DNA from: Hysterangium stoloniferum
Taxonomy: Eukaryota > Basidiomycota > Agaricomycetes > Hysterangiales > Hysterangiaceae
Direction of reading: 5' to 3'
NCBI GenBank assembly: GCA_015178975.1
Contig: WHVD01000065.1
Span: 186,001 to 250,000, forward strand
Length of the DNA: 64,000 nucleotides
The notes beneath the pieces were generated by a model. That model worked only from the letters and a program-made list of their open reading frames with translations, searched no databases and was not told the DNA's origin. Numbering within the stretch: the first letter of the stretch is position 1; each line of letters opens with the position of its first letter. Positions 20,753 to 31,425 of this stretch are shown here, piece by piece. The translations under genes and the position numbers were made by a program.

Positions 20753-21895
20753 CTATCTTAAAGTCTCTGACACCCCAAATCCACCTTCCGTCCCAACCTC
20801 CGGCTCTTCAGCAATTTCCGCACTTTCCACCATATCCTGTACCTCCTCATCTTCACTCTCCTCTTTTCCCGACCCCCATCTCCGCTCCACACACTCCGCC
20901 AATGGATCGTTCGGCTGGTTTTTCGCCTTATCGGCAAATCGTTCAGATACCGCGATTACACCGATACTAACCATCATCTTCTCCAGGAAATCGTTTTGCC
21001 TCCAGAAATTCTGGACCAGCGAACGGAAACCCTTCTCCTGGATCTCATTATGGCGATCCAGTGTTTCCCACATTTCCCGCATCTCAACCCCGATGAAGAC
21101 CATTGTATCGACCAATTCCTTAAGGAGCTCAACGCCCATACCATCCGTACTCGGCACCTTAGTTTCCGCAGTTTTGGTTGCTCCTGAACCTTCCGCGATG
21201 GTAGGTTTTTGAGCCTTTTCGCTTTTCAGAACCCTTTTCGCAGCAAGAGTGCACGGAAGTTTGAGGACAGCGCAAGGATAACAAGTTCCACCCCATTTTA
21301 CCTTCTGTTTCCAACAAGTTACATCCCGTACGGAACATCGAACACATGGAGTGTCATGGGCAATTTCCATCCGTTCCGGAGCCTTGACCTTTTGTTTCTG
21401 TTTCGAAAGATTAGTCAATTACCGACCTTTTGTAGATGCACTTACTTTAGGACTCGAAGGCCCAGCTTCTCCCTCTACTTCCACCTCCACGGCTTTTCGC
21501 TGTACGCAACAGTTATCGGTTGTAACCACGGAAATCTATGGAATTGGACTCACCTTTCCTTCCCTTACCTCCTTACGTTTTTCCGCCACCTCAGCTCCTT
21601 GTTGTTTCTTCACTTCTTCTTCCTTCAACCTCCGATCCTCCATCACTTTCCGCAACCTCGCCAACTCTTTTTCTTTTTCCGCCTTCGCCCGCTCCAATTC
21701 CCGCTTTTCCACCTCCTCCGCATCCTTCAACTCCTGCATCAACGCTCTTTCCTCCTCTTCCTGTCGTCGTTTCAACTCCTCCATTTTCTGGCGTTTTTTT
21801 TGAAGTTCTGCGACCTTCGACATCTTTTGAAGTACGGATATTTCGGTATCTGAGTCTTCCGGGGTAGTGATGAATAACGGCCGACGAATCGACAT
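20753..21895 (-). CDS. Antisense gene in chromovirus: coiled-coil and Zn2Cys6-like protein
   Basis: Three exons, 21895-21554, 21499-21446 and 21388-20753, give 343 aa with no stop or frameshift. Introns are 54 nt (GTGAGT...TACAG) and 56 nt (GTAAGT...AAAAG, with CTAAT branch-like site). Residues about 25-110 are a highly charged Glu/Lys/Arg coiled coil. Residues 147-178 have Cys spacing CX2CX6C-X10-CX2CX6C, which fits the fungal Zn2Cys6 binuclear cluster pattern. The C-terminal half is helical then acidic. It lies antisense between pol and the 3' LTR, its stop 90 bp from the pol stop (convergent), with its own TATA box upstream. Unlike gag-pol it is undamaged. A decayed relative lies at 23318. 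DNA-binding or regulation of the host element is inference; I recall similar Cys-rich coiled-coil hypotheticals in agaricomycetes but no function. Confidence 0.8.
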
Positions 21896-21943
21896 ACAAG
21901 TCGTGGATAAAGAAACAAAAACGTTAATTCGAATATTTGGAGG

Positions 21944-21951
21944 TTTTTATA
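21944..21951 (-). promoter_or_regulatory. TATA box of the antisense gene
   Basis: On the minus strand TATAAAAA lies 49-56 bp upstream of the ATG at 21895, giving a predicted transcript start near 21918. It is internal to the element, so the antisense gene need not depend on an LTR promoter. Confidence 0.55.
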
Positions 21952-22068
21952 CTCAGAATAATAACTGAAACTCTCACCTCCATAATTGCGTAAATTTCAC
22001 GACACATAACAGTCAGCCGTCGCTTCAAACACTCAGTACCTAATCGCCTCTATGGGATTTCGGCCTAA

Positions 22069-22079
22069 CAGGGGGGTAC
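22069..22079 (+). promoter_or_regulatory. Polypurine tract, family B
   Basis: CAGGGGGGTAC directly precedes the 3' LTR, the usual position for plus-strand priming. Confidence 0.6.
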
Positions 22080-22662
22080 TGTTACGACCCGTTCCCGGAT
22101 GTTTCAATATCCGACTTCCGGTCTCCCACTCCCGACTTCCGATCCCCAACTTCCGACTTTGACCTCCGACTACGGAACATCATAGTTACCGTATCATCCG
22201 CATTCTTCCCTTGTTCCGCATTTGGTAATTTGTCCGTTGACAAGTATTCACTCGTTTGTTGTTGTATTCCCGTCTCGGAATATTGTCTTCCTAATATGTC
22301 TTATTGTATTTCCGTTTTAAGAATACTTCCGTTTCCGTCTTATTATGGTCTCAGTTTGTAGTACAATAACGAGTAGACTTATATTAGTTTCTGCAAATTT
22401 GTACTTTACTTTAGATCTGATATTGACTTAGTTTCTTATTCCTCCTCCCGTCTTTCTGTACGCTCGATATTCGGAACTCTTCGGAACTCTGAATATCCAT
22501 ATCTTCCGTCATTAGTTCACTTCCGAAATTAAGGACATTGAGCGTTTGCGTAGAGGCGCAGCACATAAGCTGAAGCCAACATCCTGACCCTATCCACGAG
22601 TTTCCGACTTCCCGGTGACTTTCCGATAGTTCCGGAATAAGTTCCCGACACGGCACTTAACA
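22080..22662 (+). mobile_element. Family B 3' LTR
   Basis: 583 bp, TGTTACGACC...CACTTAACA. Differs from the 5' LTR mainly by about 20 bp more of a CCGACTTCCGAT-type repeat near its start. Confidence 0.95.
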
Positions 22663-23317
22663 GGCATGATTGTTACGATTGTCTCAGATTAATTTTAGCT
22701 AAGAAATGATGTACATTTTGAATCTTTACTGTCCATTCACAAACAGGTATCCTAACTACATGTATCAAACATTAATAGCTCAGATACCTGGTGATGTTCA
22801 TATGTTGAATACATGCATCATAACAATTGACTCTGTCTGATGAGAGAATAAAAACCAAACAAATGGACTGTAACGTGACAATTTAGTTAGCAGCTTGAGT
22901 AATTGATATCAAATCTACCTGTTACATGACACCATACTAAGAACAAGGGTTGAGATTGAAAAGGGACAAATGCAGGAGCATAATAAACCAGATGTCAAAC
23001 AGGCTCAAGAATGGATTGGGGTAGAGATCTTCAAGCATCTAAGAGGTCTGGGATATCTGGTTGGAGTCCAGTTGGTAGCTCATCTTGTAAAAAGAGAGAT
23101 AAGTGCTAGTATGGTGGGATCTGGGTCCTGGTGGGTTTTCTGGTCCTAACAGTACCCTCCCTTTAAGGTTGATTTCCCAAGGAGGCCCTAGAGCTTGATA
23201 AAGTTCATTGGTTATGCATGTGTCAAGATGTCAGGTGATCTGGAGGTATTGTTCAAATGTGGGGTGTGGATAAAAAAACTTGAAATATTACATTATAGTA
23301 TCTCCTTCTTTCAAACC
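22663..23317. other. No gene recognised
   Basis: AT-rich spacer between the chromovirus and the decayed coiled-coil gene. No repeat ends are visible. Confidence 0.4.
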
Positions 23318-24160
23318 ACCATGGTGCTGAAACTAACACCAAAACATCCCACTCAACCCTTACTCACTTTGATCCCCATGGGGCCCATCATCTGGGTGCC
23401 ACTCACAGCTGCTCAAATTATGGAGCAGCATGAGGAAAAAAGAAATTGACAAGAGGAGGAGGAATGGCAGGTGAGGGTGGAGGAAGAGGAGATGGAGAGA
23501 GTACCAGGTGGCAGTGGCTGCAGAGATGGAGGAGAGGGAGTGGAGGAAATGGGAGGAGGAGGAAGCTGCCAAGAAAGTGACTGAAGAGAAGGTGGAGGCC
23601 ACTCAGGTTGCAGCAGAGAAGGCCTGAATGCCTGGGACTTCCATGGGGAAAGTAAAATTGACACACACTCTTTCTTTTAACAAGTCCTTACTGACAAAAA
23701 GATTCTATAGTGCAAGGTGGTGGATGTGGAAACAAGACCTGGGACTCCCCACCATAAGGCAAGGTGTTTTCCCTATGGTACCTGGTACTGACAATATGGA
23801 CAGAAGGCTAGGAAAGGGGTCCTGACTCACTTGGGGTCAAAGAATGACTTGGGTTGCTCCAGTTGCCAAGACCATGGCATTGACTGTTTCTGAAAATCCA
23901 GACAGGGCCTGGGATGCGACCTGTGTTCCCACTTGAAGGCCAAGTGTTGCTTGGTACAGGAGGCCATGGTGCCCAGGGCTCAGGAAGTTGGGGGAGCTGT
24001 GGAGCAGTGTCCTGGAGGAGGCTTTGGGGCAGATAGTGGTGGGCATTGATGCTCAAAATGTGCTCCTGGAGACATAAGGGTGCAAAAGGATAGGTTCTGG
24101 GAGGTCACAGAGCATTTGGGAGCTCTGCAGTGAATTCTAGGAGTTCCTGGCTAACTATGT
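23318..24160 (+). pseudogene. Decayed relative of the coiled-coil/Zn2Cys6-like gene
   Basis: A Glu/Lys-rich coiled-coil segment (MEEREWRKWEEEEAAKKV, about 23535-23595) is followed at 23855-23947 by CSSCQDHGIDC, a spacer, then CDLCSHLKAKC, i.e. CX2CX6C-X9-CX2CX6C with an in-frame TGA between the two halves. This matches the spacing in the antisense gene at 20753-21895. A helical segment (LRKLGELWSSVLEEALGQIV) follows. Frames shift several times and stops are frequent, so it is not functional. It is on the plus strand about 650 bp beyond the chromovirus and no LTR flanks it here. Confidence 0.6.
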
Positions 24161-24804
24161 ATGCTTGGGCCCTTTGGCAAGCAGATATAGATTTTGAATG
24201 CCAGTTCCACAGGTTTGGTTACTTACCCAGTGATCCTCAGTACCATCGTGCGTGTCTGATATGATGTATTAATTGGCAAATCACCCCAAAGAATTGGACA
24301 TACCTTAGTTGTAAAGGCAACGGCACTGCTTCAAAGCGCTGACCTGCAGAGTGGACCAGTCTGACTCAGTGGGTCTGGAACATTGTCCATGACTTTGACT
24401 TATAGAGATAAGTCAATGAGAGTATGATATGGGAACGGGTATCCAGGCATGGGTCCTCATACAGTGTTTCCCTACCGGGGCCATTTTCTTCATGGATTAT
24501 ACTCATTTTTGCTGTACTTTTTGATATATGACACGCTGATTCCCCGAGGAGAGCACTGGATATTAAAATGGTCGTGACATAAATAAGATGGCAACGTGGC
24601 ACAATTTCCAAGGCACAGGACTCGAACGTTTTAGCAACCAAATCGGTGGGAGAGTGAGCGTCTCATGAGATACGTCTGACGGTGTCTCACCCCAGGCGAC
24701 GCGATGCTCACGGTTACTTGATGCGGTATTATTATATATGGGAAAATAGGGTTCTTAGGAGCTTCCGCTGCCCGTGATACACCATCAGGAATGCAAAGCA
24801 AGTA
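24161..24804. other. No gene recognised
   Basis: From about 24500 the DNA becomes CpG-normal, marking the edge of the genic block. A minus-strand frame at 24366-24641 has no recognisable motif. Confidence 0.4.
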
Positions 24805-26552
24805 TTATACACAACCGAAAACATCACCGTTAACATCCCAAACACTCCTCTGAGGATATCTACAATGGACTCTCTCGACCATCTCGCCTCCATCGACCGG
24901 TACCGTACTCCCAACAATCCTTTCTGGTGCCTTGAAATCTTCGCTCTCAATCCAATCCACAATCGCGAGCAACACATTATGTTCTGTGTCATTAACAACA
25001 TTCGCGCTTAGCCCTTGCCCGAACGCCCAGGCGCCTTGGCCGCCGCTACAGTGACCCATGCCAGGAATGAGGAAGAGGCGATAGAAGTCGTCTATGTTGG
25101 GATGGGAAGGTGAAGAAAGGGCGGTGGAGACCAGGGCGTGAAGGCGTTTTGATATACCAGATGCGATGCCCTGTGGTTTTAGTTAGGGTCATATTGGGTC
25201 AAATAGCTAAAAGACTTTAAGTGATTATGGCTTTGCGTACCGGATCACGACGACCGTGATAGGTGATGATTTTGCCGCCTCGTTCACGAAACGATGTTAA
25301 GCTCCCATTCCAGGTCGATACTCCTCCTAGATCGAGCATGCTGGTGTACTCGACATCGGCGATGCTGTAATCGGCGAAAGAAAAGCTTGCATTATTCTGG
25401 ACGGCGTAGCGCTCCCAGTCCTTGTAGTATTATAACTATTCTGTTAATAATGACTTGAAAAAGCCTGAACTAATGATATAACTCTCACCGCTGGAATTGA
25501 ACTAATCGAACCATTAAACATCGCAGCAAAATCGCCGTCGGCTTCTGATCCGGGATCATACCGTGGATAGAGAACCTGTCTCTGCGTTCCTAACAACGGA
25601 GAATAAATTTTATCGAGAGCCTCGAGTTGTGCAGTCGTCAAACATCCATCTGTATTACCCATATCTCCTTCACAAGCTAGAGTTTGAAGACGCAAATCAC
25701 AGTCATCCGGCTCTGTAATGATTGCATCTTTCAAACCGTCGAGACTGTCACATTGATCCATGATTTCCTGAGCGATAGACGGCCATAACGAGAGGGGAAT
25801 AAAAGTAGGGCTATTCTCCGGATTTGGCGCTCCAACAAACCTATTTAACATGGCTGTCCACCCAAGGAGATGATTGAAATCAACAGCTGGAGCACCGGCG
25901 ACAATGCCGTCAAAGTCATCCGGGAATAACAACGCAGATTGGATCCCTTGTCTTCCGCCTGTTGAGCATCCCAGATAGTAGGACTTACTGTGAGGTTTCT
26001 TATAATATGCCTCGATGATTTGCTTGCCAACGACAGCCTCGACGTGGATTGCTCTATGAGTGAAATCGTTGATTACTTCGGGGTTGTTTAAGAAAGAAAG
26101 CCCGCTTTCTCCGTCATGGCCATTATCAGAGCCTATTGTTGCGAAGTGCATCGTGTTGCCATAGTCTAGTTGGGCATAGTCGATGCCTGTATGTTTTTTG
26201 CGTTAGTTCGAAAGTGACTTCTTTTGGTCGCATCCGACATACAGCCCCCAAGGCCACCATTGCCGACGCCCAAAAAACGTCCAAACCATGTATCGGGAAG
26301 CCACATCTCGAAATGAACATTTGAAGTTGAGGAAGTGCTGACTACGCCGAGGACGCGACATGTGCTTGATGTTGGAACAGCAGCTGACTGACAAGAACCA
26401 TATGTAGAAATGGTTTCGCCTGATGCTACATATTGCGCCTCAAGGATTGTGGTGTTTGCGATTGTAAGTGTCATAGTGAGGTCGAGGCAATCATATTTTC
26501 TACCTCTGATAGTGAAAAAGGAAGATATCAAAAACTTTAAAAGTCGTAACAT
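24805..26552 (-). pseudogene. Tannase/feruloyl esterase family gene, two lesions
   Basis: Exons 26552-26243, 26187-25489, 25435-25241 and 25170-24805 are separated by 53-70 nt introns. The N-terminus MLRLLKFLISSFFTI looks like a signal peptide, so the product would be a secreted ester hydrolase of plant phenolic esters. Family landmarks are GNGGLGGCIDYAQLDYG, the nucleophile motif GCSTGGRQG, YHGRRDP (acid) and PGMGHCSGG (His and paired Cys, the CS-D-HC arrangement). One extra G in the CCC run at 26159-26161 shifts the frame just before TMHFATIGSD, and an in-frame TAA stands at 25430-25432 right after the third exon begins. These are not CpG-type changes. Sequencing error cannot be excluded for the single-base insertion. 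Confidence 0.85.
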
Positions 26553-26982
26553 TGCGACCTATCGACTAGTTAGAACGCTCAAACAGCCCATCCGAACATA
26601 ATGTACAATACACAAGTGTTACGGCAAACAGCAATAGATTTTGAAACTTGTTTATTCCCCGTCTGTTCAGTGCTATATAGAGGTTTGAATGTCACTGTCA
26701 AAAACGAACTGCGGCGCTTGTTGCCAAGGCGCACTGGTACATTACAAATCAAATATGTGTAAGGTAGGTGCCATCAGGAACCAGCACCAATTACCTGCTG
26801 ACTAATCCATCACATGATTGTGTCTTTTTTTTTTTTAATAACATTTATATACCGCATCGCATAGCTAAGATACATAGCGGTTGGGAGAAAAAGTACCCTA
26901 ATGGTAGGTGGGGGCGGCAGGATGTGTATGTAGCTGGTTGGTATGGGCAAGAGGGTCAAATGTAGGGAGGGCAGGGATGGTG
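26553..26982. other. No gene recognised
   Basis: Upstream region of the tannase-like gene followed by AT-rich DNA with a poly-T run at 26824. No LTR or TIR seen. Confidence 0.4.
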
Positions 26983-27746
26983 GGTCACATGATTGTGTCC
27001 AGTAGTGCTAATGACCCTGAAAAAGGCACAAATCTCCATGAAAACAATGGGAAGGCAGTCAAGGGCAACCTTATCACAGGTTAGCAACCTTGGACATGTA
27101 CAGGAAAATTTATGGGCTCATGTGGAGGACATTACAGACCCTCAGGACCCATATTTTGATGGAAACCACCCACAAAACCACTCAATTGACCTTCTGGAGG
27201 GCTTCTTCATGCTGGAAGAGGACCTGAACTCTGACAGTGAAGATGAACTTGAAGATGAAGAATGTGAGGATGAATCCACAGATGAACCTATGACCAACAC
27301 AGATATTGTAGCCTTCACCCAGAAGTTGGCAGAAGCTCAACTTGCTGCAGTCAAGGCAGAATGCATTGCAATGGCTGAAAAACCTAACTGGAAGTGCCAT
27401 TACACTGGGAACTCAAAAAGAACAAAGTGGTATCATGCCCAGAAGTAATGAAAACTTGGGGAAACTGGTCAGAAATTCATCCAGAGTTTTTTTCACAGGA
27501 AAACCAGCAATGAGAGCATGCCTGTTGCTCCTGGGATTGACATTGGCATGATTGGACCCCTTGGACAACAGTGAATCAGGAGAGGTTGAGGTTGAGGTTC
27601 TGGGAAAGGATGATGATGATGAAATGGCAGTGTGTGCCCATGGGGCCTTCTTGTGTGCCAGCACTGCAAAATGGAGTCAGTGCCAATGCAAGCACCAGCA
27701 CACTGTGTGGATCTGCACAGTGCCCAGGCAGGCCTACACAGTGTGA
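26983..27746 (+). pseudogene. Broken member of an agaricomycete multicopy family, function unknown
   Basis: The frame includes ENLWAHVEDITDPQDPYFDG, NHSIDLLEGFFMLEEDL, an acidic stretch, then TNTDIVAFTQKLAEAQLAAV and HYTGNSKRTKWYHAQK, then FIQSFF and SGEVEVEVLGKDDDDEM. I recall comparable N-terminal regions in repeated agaricomycete hypotheticals, possibly transposon cargo, but cannot assign a role. In the basic segment several expected Arg codons read TGG or TGC, as from CGG or CGC. Double stop at 27446-27451 and frameshifts near 27000 and 27550. Confidence 0.5.
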
Positions 27747-28069
27747 AGAGTGGTGGAAGTTCTAACCATTCTATATATGAAGAATATTGATCGTTTAGAT
27801 ACAACACGATGATGTATTGACTGTTTAGTTCAATACGGTCGATTTAATTAGCTATCTAAAGTAGAATAGAGAGCTAAAATGAATAAAGGAGAATCAACTG
27901 TAAAGTACAATTCTGAATGACTGCTCGAGTGTTGAAGAGAATAACGAGAGAGTCAAATAACAGATAGCATGGATGTAGTCCACGCAGATCAAGATAATGG
28001 TTTGAGTTTTGACTAGTATAGTTTGAAACTCTGATTGTGCTAGTAGTTAAAGCCCATCGGTGACAGTTG
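27747..28069 (+). other. Possible LTR-like segment, unclassified
   Basis: Starts near TGTGAAGAGTGGTGG and runs AT-rich to about CCCCAATCACA near 28087, with short CG-containing islands. TG...CA ends are suggestive but no target duplication or relative was found in the window. Confidence 0.25.
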
Positions 28070-28734
28070 AGATGATACCCCAATCACAACTTACAGGACA
28101 CTAACTGGGTGTCTGGGTAAGTCGTGGATCCATTTGGGATAGTCTTGAATATCCATGGATATCCTGACTCACATCCTTTGTTCCACATTTGGTAACTGAC
28201 TGGTTGACAAATGTTCATTCATTTGTTTATTGTTATTGCTCTTATTCCCTGATTTGTCCCCATCCTTGTCTCCTCATTTATCTGACTTGTTATTATATCC
28301 TTAGTTTGGAAACAGTTCCAAACAGGTATTATTATGCTCCCAGACTTGTAGTACAACAATTGGAACATCTATATAGTCTTCCATAGTCATGTACTTACTC
28401 TTGGGTTTTAATCTCAAATTAGCTTGTATCTCATTAGTTCTTATCCCTTCTGTCCTTCTGTACATTTGATATCCAGAACTCTCCAGAATCCTGACATCCA
28501 GAGCCCCCAGGAACTCTGAGTATCTGTAAACACTCTGGATATATCTGCCCTCCGAAATATAGACACCCAAGTGAGTGCATGAGGGCACAGTACATAAGCT
28601 GAAGCCAAGTCCATCTGTACTCTGGTAATATTCTGAAATTCCCTGAACTAATCCCTGGGAACTCCATGGACACATTCCAGGAAGTGTCCAGAATATCCAC
28701 TGGGAAATCTGCCCCAGAGATCCAGAACTTAACA
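28070..28734 (+). mobile_element. Family D LTR (relative of family B)
   Basis: Shares with family B the block TTCCACATTTGGTAACTG...GACAAATGTTCATTCATTTG, the TTCTGTACATTTGATATCCAGAA region, the U5 motif ACATAAGCTGAAGCCAAGTC (about 28591) and the ending CAGAACTTAACA at 28734. The 5' boundary is approximate and no matching duplication was found. Confidence 0.7.
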
Positions 28735-31425
28735 CTACTCAGCACTTGTATGTACTTGACCACTACCAAAAACACCATTTTATTGTATTCTTACACTGGA
28801 TAGGTATTTTGTGCACTCACAGCACAACATATTTTATAACTTTCTTTTGACACTATTCAACTCAATTTCCAACCTAACTTTCAACTTGCCTCAAATTGAC
28901 ATCATTCATGATTTCATTCTTATATCATATAGTAGTCATTTGTTTATACTAAAAAGCATAAAGGGGCAATGAAAGGAGCAAGGGAAGTCAGTCAGAAAAT
29001 CTCTACAATATCTTCCCTATCATTAAAACCTTCTGTGAACTCTTCAAGAAATCTATTTGTGACCCCCTTGTGTCCTATTTGGCCTCATACTTTATCTGCA
29101 GGACAAATTAATACTTGTCAAAAGAGACATTTTATATTCAACATAGTTAAAGACCTTCAATTATACTTTGACAACTGTTGAGAAAATCCAACTCATCCCA
29201 CTAGCCCTGATCTACTGGTGGGTGGGCCAGTAACACTTTTAACTTACTTCATGCCAAAATTATTATTATTCCTAATGTGCCCTACAATAAAATTTAATCA
29301 ATAAATTAATGTGCCATAAAACACAAGTAGGAGGAAGAGTTAGGTTAAGTAATGACAATCCCTGCTTTTCTCCTTCTGAAAAGTAAGTAGAATATTTTGA
29401 CCTATTGAGGCGGGTGAGCGATACTCAAATTGCAACTGTATAGTTGCCCTGACCGTTTTACCTAAATTGGTATAGCACATAGCAACAGATGCCGTTGCAC
29501 CCAACCCAAAAGGTGTTGAAATGAGAAGTGAAATAAACAGACGAAACAAAACATGAATAAGTCATTGAAACGACATGAAACAACGAGGTATGATACACCC
29601 TTATGAGTCAAACACTTCCAATGACACCTCAAACTTGGCTCTATCCCTTGAATTACCACAAATTTTCCGACGAGTGTTTGGGTTATACAGTAGTTGTATT
29701 TAACTGAGGAGCCTGGCAAGTTAGCGGCCACGATGCAGCCATTTTCGGCGGAATATAATTCCGGGTAAAATCATATCAAGAACAGCGATTGAAGGCATCG
29801 AAGTCAGAGGTAGGCGACGATGGTTGACAGCTGCCACGGGAAAGTGGCGTTTGAATTACAGAGACCTACGGATGGTAGATAAGCCTTCCAAGACATCTGC
29901 GGAGGAATTCAACCTGCGGTTAATCGATAAAGTTATATATTGACACGAAATCTCGTTGTGAAAGTAAAAGGTCTTGGGGGGTGCATGCCCGCGTTGCCAC
30001 GCGCTCAGCCTTCTTTGCCAGGGCTCCTGGGGGTTGGCAGAGCAGTGGTAATCTCGGGAGAATAGTTGTTTCCAATTCAACCACCGGAGGATCTGTCCGC
30101 CGGTGCCGATACCGAAGCCTCGTCTTCGTGTTCTCTGCTGTACTACGTGAGCGCTACTGCCCATTTTAAGCATTGACAACGCTCTCCCCAAACATAGTAG
30201 TTGCCAGCTGAGGTGGGGAACCTCGAATGTAATAGATTCTAGATGTCGACCAGAGATGCCACAGGCGATAACGAGAGTGCACAGCATTATACAACAAAGA
30301 GAAAATCCGAAGACCATTATGCATTATAGAGAAAAGAGGCAGACGTCATTCTGCTGGTCTCTCATATCAATAAGAGTTCCAAAGGCTGCCTTTCGCGAAT
30401 GGTTTCTAAACAGAAGAGCTAAACGGCGTGGGCTTTCCCCATTAAATTTTTGCCTGGATTGCAAGCAATAGGAATTCAATACATACCTTATAGCGCTGGC
30501 ACTAATCGTTTTGATTAAAGTGATTGGCAAACACATAGCAAGTTAATGTATAAAGTGCCTGTATCAGCATTGTCTAACAATTAAAGAGTTAGTGAAATTC
30601 GTAAAGAAATTCAATGGGATAGATAAATTCTACGTCTGCGTTTCTGATAACGCCTCGTGTGTTACACTCAGCGGAAGGTTGAATAGCCCTCAGATCACCT
30701 AGGAGGATCTTTCTTGAAAAACTTGAACTTGATGCTAACAGTGTATGTGTTTCTGGATGAACCATCGTACAGGTATTTTTGAAATCAGCACATTATGGTA
30801 TGTAGGAGAGATAGCATTTGAGTTGGGATACCTCAGAAATGCTGTGCCAGTGAGCTGAGCGTCTTTCAATCCAACTGTTTAGATGGCACGCCGATCATTC
30901 CATCTTCATACATACCACGAGGATGACTACATTCTAATTTCGGTCTTGATACATTGTCTCGATGAAACGGGCTTAGGGCTATGCCAAACTTACATCAGTT
31001 CAGTGTCATACGTTGACCGCAAGCTCTCTCATATTTTACCCCTCCACTATCTTCGCGTTTCACTCTGGTACCAAACTCAGGGATGTGTTAATAGTGATAG
31101 GATTTTTTTGAGTCTTATCGTAGTTCTCCAAGTACGGCATGATCACCGGACTCATGCCGCACGTTTGCCAAATGAGCGCCGCCTCAGGGTGTGGCCAGGG
31201 GATTACGACAGCCAGTTAGATAAACGCACAGCGTGCCAAATAATGTGTCCTGCCTGACATGGTGAGCGTTGAACCACAGAATCTCACAGACCTTCTCCTT
31301 CTCAAATCTTTGTGTCTGCCACGTTTCATTGATCATCCATGACTGCTTAAGTCCCAGTCCTTCGATGTAGCCATTTATCAGGCTGCTCGCTCTACCACAA
31401 CTTTCTACTGTCTAAACCCACAATT
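28735..31425. other. No gene recognised
   Basis: AT-rich to about 29340, then CpG-normal. Open frames at 29856-30317 (minus) and 30883-31257 (plus) lack motifs, splice support or family resemblance, so I do not call them. Unrecognised exons may exist here. Confidence 0.4.

Larger units (their letters stand above)
15152..22662 (+). mobile_element. Full-length Ty3/gypsy chromovirus, family B
   Basis: The 7.5-kb element has 5' LTR 15152-15714, self-primer segment, gag, -1 frameshift, protease-RT-RNase H-integrase-chromodomain, an antisense gene, a purine tract and 3' LTR 22080-22662. The LTRs are nearly identical except for one tandem-repeat difference, so insertion was fairly recent, yet gag-pol carries several stops and frameshifts. 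Flanking 5-mers (CCCAC and GGCAT) do not match. Confidence 0.95.

Noticed and set aside
21209..21853. Plus-strand open frames of 150-214 codons opposite the antisense gene
   Set aside because: Composition (Phe/Leu/Ser runs) is the mirror of the Glu/Lys coiled coil; the minus-strand frame has consensus splice sites and Cys motifs, these do not.
23360..23666. Minus frames rich in Ser/Pro/Leu
   Set aside because: Reverse complement of the Glu/Lys-rich coiled coil on the plus strand.
29856..30317. 153-codon minus frame
   Set aside because: No recognisable motif, no splice support, composition not protein-like; kept as unannotated.
30883..31257. 124-codon plus frame before the DUF6699 gene
   Set aside because: No motif and no link to a neighbour; could be chance in CpG-normal DNA.
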